Of a DNA stretch of 43,399 nucleotides, positions 15,420 to 23,898 are shown one piece after another (position 1 is the stretch's first letter; each line of letters begins with the position of its first letter). Location: contig JADZAI010000089.1 in assembly GCA_020852655.1 (NCBI GenBank), positions 1 to 43,399 of the forward strand, written 5' to 3'. The notes under the pieces were generated by a model that worked only from the letters and a program-made list of their open reading frames with translations, was not told the origin of the DNA and searched no databases. Made by a program: the position numbers and the translations under genes. Source of the DNA: Alphaproteobacteria bacterium. GTDB lineage: Bacteria > Pseudomonadota > Alphaproteobacteria > Micropepsales > Micropepsaceae.

Positions 15420-18125
15420 CTACTGCGTCCGCCCCAGCCAGTCGTTGATCTCCGGCAGGCGGTTCGTGCGCACGTCGCTGTTGGAGAGGATCTTGTCGAC
15501 CGCGCGGCGCATCTCGGCATCCGGCGCGTCGGGCAGCGTCTGCTTGAAGAAGCTCTTCAGCTCCTCGGCCCGCGCTCCGTCGGCGGAGCGGCCGGCGATC
15601 TCCGGGATGAAGCCGGCCCGGCTCAGCGCGTCCAGCCGGTCCGCGATCGCCGGCAGGTTGGCCTGCACGAAGCGCCAGGCGAGGTCCGGGTGGCGCTTGG
15701 CGATCTCGTCGATCATGCGCGGCCCGTATTGCCGGGGCGTCGCCGGGACGAGCGCGAGCTCCAGGCTCTTCTGCGCCAGCGTGTCGTCCTCGACCCAGGT
15801 CAGCGCCTCCAGATAGAAGCGCTGCTCCAGCGGCGAGGGCGCCGCCGCGGCGCGCTTCGCGAGCTTCTCCCACATCGCCGCGTCCGCGTGCATCGCGACG
15901 GCCCGCGTCACGGCCCGCCGGATGCCGCCGGGCAGCGCGGCCGGATTGCGCTCGAAGGCGGCGAAGCGCGCCTGCGTCTCGGCGATCGTGTCGCCGTCGC
16001 CGAGTTTCGCCAGCGTCTCGATCAGCGCGGCGCGCAGCACGCCGGCATTGGGCGCCTCGTCCTTGCCGGCCTCCCAGCCGATCCGTTCGAGCTGCGGCTT
16101 AAGCCGGGCGCGCGCCCAGGCGCTGAAGGTCTCGGCGCCCTCCTGGCCGCGATAGAGATCGGCGATCGTGCCGAAGGTCGTCGCGAGCTGGAGCCACACC
16201 AGCGGATCGGCGTCCGACGACACCGCGGCGGTGAGGCCCAGATAATCCGCCATCGGCTGATACGCCGCCGAGGCCAGCGCCCATGTGTCGTGCAGCAGGC
16301 CGAGCTGGTCGCCTTCGGGCAGGCGCGTGAAATAGGCCTTCAGCGCCGCGAAGTCGGCCGGATCGTAGAGCGTGCGGAAATAGCCCGCATTGCCGGTGTT
16401 GACCTTCAGCGGGCCGCAGCCCGCCACCGAGATCACCGCCGTACCGTCCAGCACCAGCTTCGTCGGCTCGGTCCCGTCCAGCACCGTCGCGACCACGGGC
16501 ACGCGCCAGTGCTGGGCGATCTGCGCCGAATCGTCCACCGCGAAGCGGTCCTGGCGCAGCGTCGCCAGGGTGCGGCCGTCCTTGCACGAGGTCGGCCCCA
16601 CCGTCACCAGCGGAATGCCGGGCTGGCGGATGAAGTCGCGCGCGACGTCGACCACCGGCGTATCCGAGGCGGCCTGGAGGGCGCGCCACAGATCCTCGGT
16701 GACCGTGTTGCCGTAGGCGTGGTCCTTCATGTAGGCGCGCACGCCCTCGCGGAAGGCGTCTTCGCCGAGATAGGCCTCCAGCATGCGGATGACGGCTTCG
16801 CCCTTGTCATAGGTGATGTCGTCGAACGCCGTCTCGGCCTCGTCGGAGGAGCGGATCGGCTGCACCACGGCATGGGTCGAGCCGCGGCCGTCCAGCTCCA
16901 TCGCTTCCTGCTGGCTCCGCAGCGCCTGGAGCCAGGGATGCCATTCCGGGTGGAGATGGTCGGTGGCCTTCTTCTCCATCCACGAGGCGAAGCCCTCGTT
17001 CAGCCACAGATCGTCCCACCACGACATGGTGACGAGGTCGCCGAACCACTGATGCGCCATCTCATGGGCGATCGTGCCGTAGATGCGCTGGCGGTCGGCC
17101 TCGGTGGTCAGCGAGGGGTCGACCAGCAGCGCATTCTCGAAATAGAAGATGGCGCCCCAGTTCTCCATCGCCCCGAATCCGCCCGCCCCGGGGGCGGCGA
17201 TCTGGTCCAGCTTGGGCAGCGGGAAGGGCGTGGCGAAATAGTCGTTGTAGTAGCTGAGGATCGGGCCCGAGGCGTCGAGCGCATAGCCGCCGCGCCGGAT
17301 ATCGCCGCGCCGCGTGACGACACCGATCTCGACGCCTTCGGTCTTCGCGGTGATGCGCTCCAGATCGCCCGCCCCGAGGAACAGCAGATAGGACGACATC
17401 TTCGGCGTCGGCGCGAAGGCGACGCGCTTCAGCCCGCCGGGCAGGCGTGTCGTTCCCGCCGCCGGCGTGTTGGAGATCGCCTGCTCGCCCTCCGGCACCA
17501 CGAGGGCCAGTTCGAACACGGTCTTGATCGCCGGCTCGTCCCACATCGGCGCGAGGCTCCGCGCGTAGCCGGATTCGAACTGGCTCATCAGCATGCGCCT
17601 CTCGCGCCCGCCCTCGGTATAGGGCGTGACGAACAGCCCGGACGAGGCTTCCGAAATCCTTCCGGTGTAGGCGACGGCCAGCGTATGCGTACCCGGCGTC
17701 AGCGGCGCGGCGGCGGTGAAGGTCACGCGCTCCAGCCTGTCGTCGGTCTCGACCTTCGCGGCGGGCGTCCCGTCCAGCGTCGCGCTGGCGACGGTCAGGT
17801 CCTTGGCGTTCAGCACCAGCCGGTCGGTCGCCTCCGTCACCTCGACCGTGATCTCGGCCTTGCCGGCGAAGGTCAGCGCCGCGACATCGGGCGTGATCTC
17901 CAGCTTGTAATGGCTCGGCGCCGCGTTCGTGGGCAGCACCACGCGCTCCGCCGCCGGGTCGGCAGGAACGGCGGGGGCCGGCGGGGCGGGAACCGGATCG
18001 GCCGGGGCGCCGGGCACGGGCGTTGGGGCCGGCGCTGGATCCTGCGCGAAGGCCGGCGCGGTCAGCGTCGTGGCCAGCAGGGCGGCACGGAGGGAGCGGC
18101 GCATAGTCGGAAGCTTGTTCACCAT
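15420..18125 (-). CDS. M1-family zinc aminopeptidase, exported
   Basis: A 901-residue metallopeptidase that removes N-terminal residues from peptides. A signal peptide is visible (RRSLRAALLATTLTAPAFA), followed by a Pro/Ala-rich linker to about residue 60. The exopeptidase motif is GAMENWGAIFYFE and the zinc site is HEMAHQWFGD with the third ligand in NEGFASW. An ERAP1-like C-terminal helical domain fills the last ~350 residues. The ATG at 18125 lies 9 bases after the stop of the ceramidase-like gene, which suggests coupling; an ATG seven codons in is also possible. Probably periplasmic. Confidence 0.95.
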   Translation of the reverse strand: MVNKLPTMRRSLRAALLATTLTAPAFAQDPAPAPTPVPGAPADPVPAPPAPAVPADPAAERVVLPTNAAPSHYKLEITPDVAALTFAGKAEITVEVTEATDRLVLNAKDLTVASATLDGTPAAKVETDDRLERVTFTAAAPLTPGTHTLAVAYTGRISEASSGLFVTPYTEGGRERRMLMSQFESGYARSLAPMWDEPAIKTVFELALVVPEGEQAISNTPAAGTTRLPGGLKRVAFAPTPKMSSYLLFLGAGDLERITAKTEGVEIGVVTRRGDIRRGGYALDASGPILSYYNDYFATPFPLPKLDQIAAPGAGGFGAMENWGAIFYFENALLVDPSLTTEADRQRIYGTIAHEMAHQWFGDLVTMSWWDDLWLNEGFASWMEKKATDHLHPEWHPWLQALRSQQEAMELDGRGSTHAVVQPIRSSDEAETAFDDITYDKGEAVIRMLEAYLGEDAFREGVRAYMKDHAYGNTVTEDLWRALQAASDTPVVDVARDFIRQPGIPLVTVGPTSCKDGRTLATLRQDRFAVDDSAQIAQHWRVPVVATVLDGTEPTKLVLDGTAVISVAGCGPLKVNTGNAGYFRTLYDPADFAALKAYFTRLPEGDQLGLLHDTWALASAAYQPMADYLGLTAAVSSDADPLVWLQLATTFGTIADLYRGQEGAETFSAWARARLKPQLERIGWEAGKDEAPNAGVLRAALIETLAKLGDGDTIAETQARFAAFERNPAALPGGIRRAVTRAVAMHADAAMWEKLAKRAAAAPSPLEQRFYLEALTWVEDDTLAQKSLELALVPATPRQYGPRMIDEIAKRHPDLAWRFVQANLPAIADRLDALSRAGFIPEIAGRSADGARAEELKSFFKQTLPDAPDAEMRRAVDKILSNSDVRTNRLPEINDWLGRTQ

Positions 18126-18134
18126 CGCTGCGAT

Positions 18135-18842
18135 CTAGGCGTTCGATGTGGTCAAGATTGGGCGGATTTTGGCCGCAGGTTCGAGCGTGACGAGGACGTG
18201 CATCGCCAGATAGGCCGCCGTGGACAGGAAGATGTGCCACAGGAAATGCGAGCCGAAGCCGAAGCGGGCGCAGGCTTCGGCGTCGAGGCTGCGCATCGCC
18301 AGCGCGAGGATCGCGAGGCCCAGCGCCGCCGTGCCCGCCGCCGCCGCGCCGCGCGATACGGGCAGCGTCAGCGCGATCAGCCAGGCGGCGCACACCGTCA
18401 CCGACAACGCCCGCACCATGATCCACCCGAGCTGGCCGAAGCCGATCTCCGCCAGCAGGTCGCGCGGCAGGAACTGGGCGCCGAACAGGATCGCCAGGAT
18501 GGCTACCGCCTGCCACGGCCGCGCCACGCGCCGCGCCCACAGGATCGCCACGAGCCCGACGAAGAAGAAGGCGGGCAGGAAGTCGAGAATCAGCGACCAC
18601 GGCGTCCTCAGGCCATGCCACAGCATCGACCCCGCGCCGTTCACGATCAGGAACAGGCAGGCGAGATACAGCGGCCACGCCGCCGGGGCCCGTCGCCGGA
18701 CCAGCAGCACCGCGAGCAGGCCGTAGGCCACGATGACCGCGCTCGACCACACGTTCCACGGCTCGGCCGGGAAGGCGCTCCACGGGTGGAGTTCGTCATA
18801 CCCTGCCGGCGTTTCACAATATTGCGGTCCGAAACTCGCCAT
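18135..18842 (-). CDS. Ceramidase-like (CREST superfamily) membrane protein
   Basis: A 235-residue protein with about seven hydrophobic segments. It starts MASFGPQYCE...AEPWNVWSSAVIVAYG, has GSMLWHG and LDFLPAFFF in the middle, and ends with HFLWHIFLSTAAYL. The spaced Ser, His, Asp and HxxxH residues match the zinc-hydrolase pattern of the alkaline ceramidase/PAQR (CREST) group. The natural substrate in bacteria is unproven; sphingolipid or another membrane amide is possible. It lies 76 bases after the phosphatase gene and 9 bases before the aminopeptidase gene on the same strand. Confidence 0.75.
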   Translation of the reverse strand: MASFGPQYCETPAGYDELHPWSAFPAEPWNVWSSAVIVAYGLLAVLLVRRRAPAAWPLYLACLFLIVNGAGSMLWHGLRTPWSLILDFLPAFFFVGLVAILWARRVARPWQAVAILAILFGAQFLPRDLLAEIGFGQLGWIMVRALSVTVCAAWLIALTLPVSRGAAAAGTAALGLAILALAMRSLDAEACARFGFGSHFLWHIFLSTAAYLAMHVLVTLEPAAKIRPILTTSNA

Positions 18843-18918
18843 CCCATCCTCGCGGCAGCGTGGTGCTGCCGCCCATTGATGTCACGTCGCGCGGCGTCCG
18901 GCCATCCGTGCGCCTGCC

Positions 18919-19728
18919 TCAGCCGCGCACGATCAGCCGTTCGCGCAGCCGCGCCGTCTGGTCCGGGCTGATGCCGAGATCGCCGGAGACATAGTCCTCC
19001 AGCGAACCGCTGCGCCTGGCGATCTCGTCGAGCGCCGCCTCCAGCCAGCTCCGGTCGACGCCCAGCACATGATGCAGCAGGCCTTGGTCGAGGTCGAAGC
19101 CGTTCGCCGCGCGGAACTGCGCCGCCAGCTCGGGCACCCGCTCGGCGATTCGGCTCTCGGCGTTGGTGCGCAGATAGTCGGTCATGATGTCGTCCGGCCC
19201 GACGCCCAGCATGTGCAGGACCAGCGCGCAGATCACGCCGGTGCGGTCCTTGCCGGCATGGCAGTGCAGCACCACCGGCCCCGGCGCGTCGGCCAGCGTC
19301 GTGAAGGCGTCGCGGAACACCTGGAGGTGCCCCGGCAGATAGGGGAAGTCGCGATAGATCTCGGCCATGCGCGTCACCAGCATCGCGTGCGTCCAGCCGG
19401 GCTCGCGCAGGAAGGCGAGATGCGGCGGCTCATGGGCCTGCGAGCGGTCGCCATAGCTGATCGAGATCGCCCGGCACTCCGGATGCCGCCGCGTCTTCGT
19501 CACCTCGCGCTCGCCGGGGCGGCGCAGATCGACGATGGCGTGGAAGCCCATGTCGCGGAAACGCTCCAGATCGGCGTCGGTCGCCTCGGCATAATGCGCC
19601 GAGCGGTAGAGCGCCCCCAGCCGCACCCGCCCGCCCGGCACGCGGTGCCCGCCGAAGTCGCGGAAATTGTGGATGCCTTCGAACGTGTCGGCGGCGGAAG
19701 GGGCGATGCGGTCCATGGCGAGCGTCAT
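18919..19728 (-). CDS. Tyrosine-protein phosphatase (Y_phosphatase3 type)
   Basis: A 269-residue phosphatase. The N-terminal NFRDFGGHRV motif and LGALYRSAH segment are typical of this group. The P-loop HCHAGKDRTG (about residues 153-162) has the catalytic Cys and the K/D pair seen in lipid/tyrosine phosphatases such as Mycobacterium PtpB. The general-acid loop lies in DLRRPGERE. The ATG at 19728 has GACAGG upstream; an ATG four codons later is also possible. It heads a likely three-gene unit with the ceramidase-like protein and the aminopeptidase. Confidence 0.9.
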   Translation of the reverse strand: MTLAMDRIAPSAADTFEGIHNFRDFGGHRVPGGRVRLGALYRSAHYAEATDADLERFRDMGFHAIVDLRRPGEREVTKTRRHPECRAISISYGDRSQAHEPPHLAFLREPGWTHAMLVTRMAEIYRDFPYLPGHLQVFRDAFTTLADAPGPVVLHCHAGKDRTGVICALVLHMLGVGPDDIMTDYLRTNAESRIAERVPELAAQFRAANGFDLDQGLLHHVLGVDRSWLEAALDEIARRSGSLEDYVSGDLGISPDQTARLRERLIVRG

Positions 19729-19769
19729 GACCTGTCTTCGCAGCCCAATGCAACGCCGATATGTCACCT

Positions 19770-20030
19770 CTCCCGTCTATGTCTTGTCTTCCCCCAGCGA
19801 AGCCGGAGCGGTGCGGGGGAAGATGTCGCGAAGCGACAGAAGGGGGTAAAGCGCGCTTCAGCGCGCCCATAACGGCCTGCCGCAGGCTCCGCTTCAGCCC
19901 TTTTTTCTTTGCCCCCCCTTCCGCCGCCTTCGGGGGCACCTTCCCCCGATCCGCGCGCCTGCGGCGCGCTGGGGGAAGAGGAAATCCCCATATGCGATCG
20001 CCTTTCCCGGGGAGGGGCGGGGCGGTGGCG
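19770..20030. repeat. Intergenic repeats of the CTTCCCCC...GGGGGAAG type
   Basis: The 303-base gap between the phosphatase and the RTX dehydrogenase holds short palindromes: CTTCCCCCAGCGAAGCC with GTGCGGGGGAAG, GTCGCGAAGCGAC, GCGCGCTTCAGCGCGC, and CCTTCCCCCGATCCGCGCG with TGCGGCGCGCTGGGGGAAG. Similar elements are at 23645-23865. No gene seen. Confidence 0.7.
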
Positions 20031-20031
20031 C

Positions 20032-22101
20032 TCAGCCGCTGTAGATGAAGTCGCCCCTGTCCAGCGTCCCGACGGCGTTCACCAGCTCCACCACCAAATC
20101 GCCCGCCGGGCTGTAGGAGCCGTCATTGTCCATGTCGACCACCAGATATTGCCGCCCCGCACCGCTCTGGTTGCCCGAGCCCGGCGTGAAGAGCACCGCC
20201 TCGATCGCCCCGCCCGCGCCGAACGCCGCGTTCACCGCCGCCGCGATGTCGCCGTTGAAGCTCGCCTGGTTCAGTGCGCCGCCGCCGATCGCCGGCAGCA
20301 CGGCGCCCACCGCGACCGGCAGCACGAAGCGGTCCTGGTTCAGGTTCAGGTCCTTCACCTCATCGCGGTTGCCGCCGGTCGAATCCGCCGCCTCGCGATA
20401 GACGATCAGATCGATCGCCGCATCGGCGCCCGGCGAGAGGAAATCGCGTCCGTGATAGCCGTAGAGCCGGTCGGCGCCGCCTTCGCCCTTCAGCACGTTG
20501 CGTCCATCATTGCCGGTGATGGTCTGCGCGAATTCGTTGCCCGCAAGGTCGATCGCCGCGGTGCTCGTCTGCACCGCCGCGCGCAGCACCTCCACCGCGA
20601 CGTTCGGCGCCAGCGTGAAGCTCGCCGTCGTGATCACCCGGTCGAAGCCGCGCCCGCCGCCCTCGGCCACCTGGTCGGCGGTCGAATCGACGATGTAGAT
20701 ATCGTCGCCGATCCCGCCCGACATGAGGTCCGCGCCGGCGCCGCCTTCCAGCGTGTCGTTGCCCACCCCGGCATAGAGCGAATCGTTGCCGTTGCCGCCG
20801 AGCAGGCGGTCACCGGTATCGCCCGCGCCGGCCGAAGGCGTCAGCCGATGCACCTCGCCGTCCAGCCCCACCGTGTAGAGCCGCCCCTGGCCGTCGAGCG
20901 CGAAGGAGGCGACGAGGTTGACATTGCCCGCATCGGCGACGATCTGCCCGTTGCGGTTCTCCAGATTGATCGCCGCGCCGCCGTCCTGGCGCACCGTCCA
21001 CAGATTGCCCGAGATGAAGTCGGCGAAGAAATAATTCCCCGTCGCGCCGCCCGGCCCGCGATAGACATAGCCGCCGGTCACCGCATCGCCCTCGAACGGA
21101 CCGCCGCCGTGGCCGTAGTCGAGCAGCGGGCCGGTCAGCGAGGGATCGCCGGGCAGGACGTTGCCGGGGAAGGGCGGATCGTAGGGATCGTCGCCCTCCA
21201 TCACCCGCCAGCCGAAATTCAGTCCCGCGAGCGTGCCGGCCGCGACATAGTCGATCTCCTCCCGGCTGCCCTGGCCGACATCGCCGATCCACAGATCGCC
21301 GTTGGTGTCGAAGCCGTTGCGCCACGGATTGCGCAGGCCCGTCGCATAGATTTCGTCCGCGCCCGGCGTCGCCCCGGCAAAGGGATTGCCGGTTGGGATC
21401 GCGTAGTTGCGCGTCGCGTCGGTCGGGAAGGCGTCGAGCGAGGGGTCGATGCGCAGGAGCTTGCCGAGCAGGCTGTTGACATTCTGCGCGTTGTTGTTCG
21501 GATCGCCGCCCGAACCGCCGTCGCCCGTCGCGATATAGAGGAAGCCGTCCGGCCCGAAATCCATCCAGCCGCCATTGTGGTTGTCGAAGGGCTGGTCGAT
21601 GCGCAGGATCGGCCGGGCCGAGCCGGCATTCGCCGTATCGGCGGTAGCGCGCGTATATTCACGCACCTCCGTATCGCCCGCCGCATTCGTCAGGTTCACG
21701 TAGAACTTGCCGTTCGTCGCGTAGTCCGGATCGAAGGCGAGGCCGAGCAGGCCCTGCTCGCCGCCCGTCGCGAGCTGGGCATCGGGAATGTCCAGGAAGG
21801 GCGTCGCCGCCATCTGCCCGGTCGTCAGATCGAGGATCTGGATCTTGCCCGTATGCTGCTCGACGATGAAGAGCCGGTCCGGATCGCCCGGCGGCGACAC
21901 GGCATAGACCGGACTGTCCAGCCCCGAGGCCACCCGCGTCGCCGTGATGAGGCCCGAGCTCTGCGACACGTCGGCCGGGCCGAAGCCGTAGATCACGTCG
22001 TTGCCGCCGCCGCCGTTCAGCGTGTCGGCGCCTTCGCCGCCCGAGATCGTGTCGGCCGCTGCGCCGCCCGTCAGGTGCTCGGCGCGGAAGGTGCCGTCCA
22101 T
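20032..22101 (-). CDS. Glucose/sorbosone dehydrogenase-type beta-propeller with RTX calcium-binding repeats
   Basis: A 689-residue multidomain protein. Residues ~10-42 hold a short RTX block (GGEGADTLNGGGGNDVI). Residues ~55-425 are a GSDH/PQQ-dependent sugar dehydrogenase-like beta propeller, with GEQGLLGLAFDPDY, NHNGGWMDFGPDGFLYIATG, and ATGLRNPWRNGFD. A second RTX block follows (LLGGNGNDSLYAGVGNDTL, ~430-480). The last ~130 residues form a domain shared with the other two RTX proteins here and end GTLDRGDFIYSG. There is no N-terminal signal peptide, so type I secretion is expected. Probably an extracellular oxidoreductase of sugars; whether PQQ is bound cannot be told. Confidence 0.9.
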   Translation of the reverse strand: MDGTFRAEHLTGGAAADTISGGEGADTLNGGGGNDVIYGFGPADVSQSSGLITATRVASGLDSPVYAVSPPGDPDRLFIVEQHTGKIQILDLTTGQMAATPFLDIPDAQLATGGEQGLLGLAFDPDYATNGKFYVNLTNAAGDTEVREYTRATADTANAGSARPILRIDQPFDNHNGGWMDFGPDGFLYIATGDGGSGGDPNNNAQNVNSLLGKLLRIDPSLDAFPTDATRNYAIPTGNPFAGATPGADEIYATGLRNPWRNGFDTNGDLWIGDVGQGSREEIDYVAAGTLAGLNFGWRVMEGDDPYDPPFPGNVLPGDPSLTGPLLDYGHGGGPFEGDAVTGGYVYRGPGGATGNYFFADFISGNLWTVRQDGGAAINLENRNGQIVADAGNVNLVASFALDGQGRLYTVGLDGEVHRLTPSAGAGDTGDRLLGGNGNDSLYAGVGNDTLEGGAGADLMSGGIGDDIYIVDSTADQVAEGGGRGFDRVITTASFTLAPNVAVEVLRAAVQTSTAAIDLAGNEFAQTITGNDGRNVLKGEGGADRLYGYHGRDFLSPGADAAIDLIVYREAADSTGGNRDEVKDLNLNQDRFVLPVAVGAVLPAIGGGALNQASFNGDIAAAVNAAFGAGGAIEAVLFTPGSGNQSGAGRQYLVVDMDNDGSYSPAGDLVVELVNAVGTLDRGDFIYSG

Positions 22102-22145
22102 GTGAGTCCGTCCTGATTTGTTTCCCGCCTCAGGCTAGCCGAGCC

Positions 22146-22162
22146 CGCAGCGAAACGCTGCG
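22146..22162. promoter_or_regulatory. Small perfect hairpin in the divergent promoter region
   Basis: CGCAGCG-AAA-CGCTGCG lies between the divergently transcribed RTX dehydrogenase and the glutathione S-transferase, 45-61 bases upstream of the dehydrogenase ATG. It may be an operator or only a stable stem-loop. Confidence 0.35.
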
Positions 22163-22229
22163 TGAAATCACTGTCACCCGGCGCCCCGCTGCGCCATGCT
22201 CGCCGGCAGGACAAGCACAAGGACGCGCC

Positions 22230-22847
22230 ATGAAGTTCTACAATTCGATCGGCCCCAACCCGCACACAGTGCGCATGTTCGCAGCCGAGAAGGGCATTAC
22301 GCTCGACATCCGGGAAGTCGACGTCCTCAACTCCGAGCACCGGAAGCCGCCCTACAGCGCCGCCAACCCAATGATGCAGACGCCGATGCTGGAGACCGAC
22401 GACGGCCAGCCCATCACCGAGATCACCGCGATCTGCGAATATCTAGAGGAGCTGAAGCCCGAGCCGCATCTCATCGGCGCGACGCCCGGCGAGCGGGCGG
22501 AGACGCGCATGTGGGTGCGCCGCATCGACCTCAACATCGTCGAAGGCCGCAGCCGCGCCTTCCGCGCTACGGCGGCCCGCGCCTTCTATCGGGACAAGAT
22601 CAAGCTGCTCTCCGAGCCGGCCGCCGAAGAGCTGAAGCTGCTCGTCGAGGACCGCATCCGCTGGCTCGACGCCCAGCTTGGCGCGAAGCCCTTCATCTGC
22701 GGCGCGCGCTACACCCTCGCCGACATCATGTTCTACTGCTTCATGACCTTCGGCGCCCTGGCCGGTGGCACCAACCTCCCCGAGGGCTGCCCCAACCTCA
22801 CCGCCTGGCACACCCGCATCGCCGCCCGCCCCGCCGCGAAGGCCTGA
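22230..22847 (+). CDS. Glutathione S-transferase family protein
   Basis: A 205-residue protein with an N-terminal thioredoxin-like domain ([17 protein letters not shown], then [17 protein letters not shown] with the cis-Pro, then [12 protein letters not shown]) and an all-helical C-terminal domain ([12 protein letters not shown]). These enzymes conjugate or reduce with glutathione. The active-site residue is not Cys in this copy; Ser4-7 region or Tyr4 are candidates. The next gene starts 8 bases after the stop, so the two are probably cotranscribed. Confidence 0.92.
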   Translation: MKFYNSIGPNPHTVRMFAAEKGITLDIREVDVLNSEHRKPPYSAANPMMQTPMLETDDGQPITEITAICEYLEELKPEPHLIGATPGERAETRMWVRRIDLNIVEGRSRAFRATAARAFYRDKIKLLSEPAAEELKLLVEDRIRWLDAQLGAKPFICGARYTLADIMFYCFMTFGALAGGTNLPEGCPNLTAWHTRIAARPAAKA

Positions 22848-22855
22848 GGCTCGCC

Positions 22856-23608
22856 ATGTCCCCATCCCGCATCGCCCTCGTCACCGGCGCCGGCTCCGGT
22901 ATCGGACGCGCCTCGGCGCTCGCCCTCGCCGAGGCGGGCTGGTCGATCGTGCTGGCCGGGCGGCGCATCGCGGCCCTGGAGGAGACGGCGGGGCTGGCGC
23001 CCACCGGCGCCGCGGTGCTCGTCCATGCCGCCGACGTCGCCGACCCCGATCAGGTCCGCGGCCTCTTCGATGCGGCGCAGGCGAAGTTCGGCCGCCTCGA
23101 CTTCCTCTTCAACAATGCCGGCACCGCCGCGCTCTCCCATCCGCTCGAGGACATGAAGCTCGCCGACTGGAAGCGTGTCGTCGACGTGAACCTCACCGGC
23201 AGCTTCCTCTGCCTCCAGCAGGCCTTCCGCCTCTTCAAGCTCCAGACGCCGCGGGGCGGGCGCATCGTCAACAACGGCTCGATCTCCGCGCACGTCCCGC
23301 GGCCCGGCTCGATCGCCTACACCGCCACCAAGCACGGCGTGACCGGCCTCACCCGCGCCGCGGCGCTCGACGGGCGGCGCTACGGCATCGCGGTCGGCCA
23401 GATCGACATCGGCAACGCGGCCAGCGACATGACGGCGCAGATGGCGCGCGGCATGCCCCAGGCCGACGGCAGCGTGAAGCCCGAGCCGGTCATGGACGTC
23501 GCCGAGGTCGCCCGCGCCGTCGTCTTCATGGCCGGCCTGCCGCTCGACGCCAACGTCCCCTTCCTGACGATCATGGCGACCGGCATGCCCTATATCGGCC
23601 GCGGCTGA
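22856..23608 (+). CDS. SDR-family oxidoreductase
   Basis: A 250-residue short-chain dehydrogenase. The cofactor loop is [10 protein letters not shown] near the N-terminus, NNAG is at about residue 85, and the catalytic Ser and YxxxK are in [20 protein letters not shown]. The substrate loop after QIDIGNAAS suggests a typical classical SDR. ATG at 22856 follows the GST stop by 8 bases with a GAGGCTCGCC leader. Substrate unknown. Confidence 0.93.
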   Translation: MSPSRIALVTGAGSGIGRASALALAEAGWSIVLAGRRIAALEETAGLAPTGAAVLVHAADVADPDQVRGLFDAAQAKFGRLDFLFNNAGTAALSHPLEDMKLADWKRVVDVNLTGSFLCLQQAFRLFKLQTPRGGRIVNNGSISAHVPRPGSIAYTATKHGVTGLTRAAALDGRRYGIAVGQIDIGNAASDMTAQMARGMPQADGSVKPEPVMDVAEVARAVVFMAGLPLDANVPFLTIMATGMPYIGRG

Positions 23609-23644
23609 TGGCGCCCCGCGCTCCTTGGCGTGATCGGGAGGCCG

Positions 23645-23865
23645 TTCATGATCGCCTTCCCCCAGCGCACCTTAAGGTGCGCGGTGCGGGGGAAGGTGGC
23701 CGACAGGCCGGAAGGGGGCGCGCCCGGCAGGGCGCGAAACACGCAAAGCCCGGGCGCCGCGGAAGACGTCTTTGCGCGCCGACGCGCGCATGCCCCCTTC
23801 GCCTGCTACGCAGGCACTTCCCCCGCACCGCTCCGGCTTCGCCTCCGCTGGGGGCAGAGGAATAT
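23645..23865. repeat. Intergenic repeats of the CTTCCCCC type
   Basis: The 290-base space before the phosphodiesterase gene consists of palindromic elements: CTTCCCCCAGCGCACCTTAA with GGTGCGCGGTGCGGGGGAAG, GGCCGACAGGCC, GCGCCCGGCAGGGCGC, and CACTTCCCCCGCACCGCTCC. They are related to the block at 19770-20030. No gene seen. Confidence 0.7.
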
Positions 23866-23898
23866 TTGCGATAGCCTGAGCAAAATGGGAGGAGTCGC

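Noticed and set aside
15690..18971. Long plus-strand open frame of over 1000 codons opposite the M1 aminopeptidase and ceramidase-like genes.
   Set aside because: It spans two well-supported minus-strand genes and encodes an Arg/His/Gly-rich product with no family features. It is a codon-bias shadow. The same holds for frames opposite the other RTX genes.
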